DNA from: Chloroflexota bacterium
GTDB taxonomy: Bacteria; Chloroflexota; Anaerolineae; J036; Brachytrichaceae
DNA length: 6,337 nucleotides
Reading direction: 5' to 3'
NCBI GenBank assembly: GCA_021813225.1
Contig: JAKALH010000183.1
Span: 1 to 6,337, forward strand
The notes below the pieces were generated by a model. It did no database searches. It saw nothing but the letters and a program-made list of their open reading frames with translations, and had not been told where the DNA came from. The position numbers and the translations under genes are program-made. Shown here in pieces: positions 5,986 through 6,337 of the stretch. Numbering within the stretch: position 1 is the stretch's first letter; each line of letters opens with the position of its first letter.

Positions 5986-6337
5986 TTCGATTATAGTTCA
6001 GCCATCGGCTGAACCAGCGTGCCAACTCGCCCATCTCGCGCGGGTACAACACCGGTGTTACATGAGTCGCCTGCGAAATCAACATCAAGTCTTTGGTCGG
6101 CAGCGCAGCCTTGTAGAGTTCGTATGCGTTCTGCAACGAGACAGCGGTATCACCGCTTCCGTGCACAATCATGACAGGTCGTTCTCCGATGATTCGAATC
6201 GCCTTGCAAGTATCAAAGGCATCGATCATCTGGTACAGACCCTCACCAAGCTGCACCCCTTTCAGCCGGCGATATTCCTGAAGCAACGTCATGAATGATC
6301 CATCTCTCAGTACGCCGATATTACGCGGCTTCAGAAA
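5960..6337 (-). CDS. Alpha/beta hydrolase, C-terminal fragment (cut by window edge)
   Basis: Only the last 125 residues are in the window; the frame is open to the right edge, so the ATG at 6292 is internal. The segment RPVMIVHGSGDTAVS matches the strand-turn of alpha/beta hydrolases, with the acid of the triad in HGSGD. ATHVTP, about 35 residues later, supplies the likely catalytic His. The end, GELARWFSRWLN, is the usual amphipathic last helix. The nucleophile elbow (GxSxG) would lie outside the window. Esterase, dienelactone hydrolase and prolyl-oligopeptidase-like families all fit, so the substrate is unknown. There is no sign of disruption. Its stop lies inside the Rieske gene (26-base overlap), making it the first gene visible in the minus-strand operon. 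Confidence 0.85.
   Translation of the reverse strand, partial: FLKPRNIGVLRDGSFMTLLQEYRRLKGVQLGEGLYQMIDAFDTCKAIRIIGERPVMIVHGSGDTAVSLQNAYELYKAALPTKDLMLISQATHVTPVLYPREMGELARWFSRWLNYNRNDAQQAVQ
5996..6014. repeat. Perfect 8-bp inverted repeat with 3-base loop at the hydrolase/Rieske junction
   Basis: GTTCAGCC-ATC-GGCTGAAC is a perfect palindrome with a three-base centre. It lies within the last codons of the hydrolase (coding for WFSRWLN) and directly upstream of a TATAAT at 5990-5995 and the Rieske start at 5985. It could be an operator or an mRNA hairpin between the genes, or a by-product of the repeated W-x-x-x-W coding sequence. The structure is visible; its function is undetermined. Confidence 0.4.

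Noticed and set aside
1..6337. Defence, mobile or otherwise novel gene cluster
   Set aside because: No direct-repeat arrays, transposase, integrase, nuclease or toxin-antitoxin signatures were seen. Every sizeable coding region is a housekeeping or common family, or an isolated hypothetical in an operon with such genes.

Overview
The window reads as an ordinary stretch of bacterial chromosome, densely packed with housekeeping and metabolic genes. No mobile elements, tRNA or rRNA genes, CRISPR arrays or phage-like genes were seen. Base composition looks moderate, a little above half G+C by eye. Several protein details look like those of Chloroflexota (Anaerolineae-like) homologues as I remember them: the transglycosylase signature EDANFYSNPGVD, the YchF P-loop GLPLSGKT and the style of the Rieske protein. 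This lineage call is inference, not established by any search.

Layout. Positions 1-1700 (minus strand) hold most of a bifunctional class A penicillin-binding protein. It is cut by the left window edge exactly at its KTG motif. A 71-base divergent region (1701-1771) follows, containing a palindromic ATTATAAT that supplies a perfect -10 hexamer on each strand. Positions 1772-2863 (plus strand) encode a class V, PLP-dependent aminotransferase of the alanine/serine-glyoxylate type. It is the only plus-strand gene and converges on the next gene across 33 bases.

From 6337 back to 2897, five minus-strand genes lie head to tail and probably form an operon. In transcription order they are: the C-terminal end of an alpha/beta hydrolase (cut by the right window edge), a small Rieske [2Fe-2S] protein overlapping it by 26 bases, a hypothetical helical protein with an Ala/Pro/Glu-rich tail, a YchF-type P-loop NTPase with a TGS domain, and a membrane-anchored TPR protein. 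Gaps between them are 44-81 bases.

The genes do not make one obvious pathway. The PBP builds peptidoglycan outside the membrane, the aminotransferase serves amino-acid or glyoxylate metabolism, YchF is a ribosome-associated or stress-linked NTPase, and the TPR protein probably presents a protein-binding surface on the outer face of the membrane. The most interesting non-coding signal is a 12-pair hairpin (4968-5010) ending two bases before the ychF start codon, where a ribosome binding site would lie. Only two of the six starts inside the window have a good Shine-Dalgarno sequence. I found no convincing evidence of a previously undescribed system.
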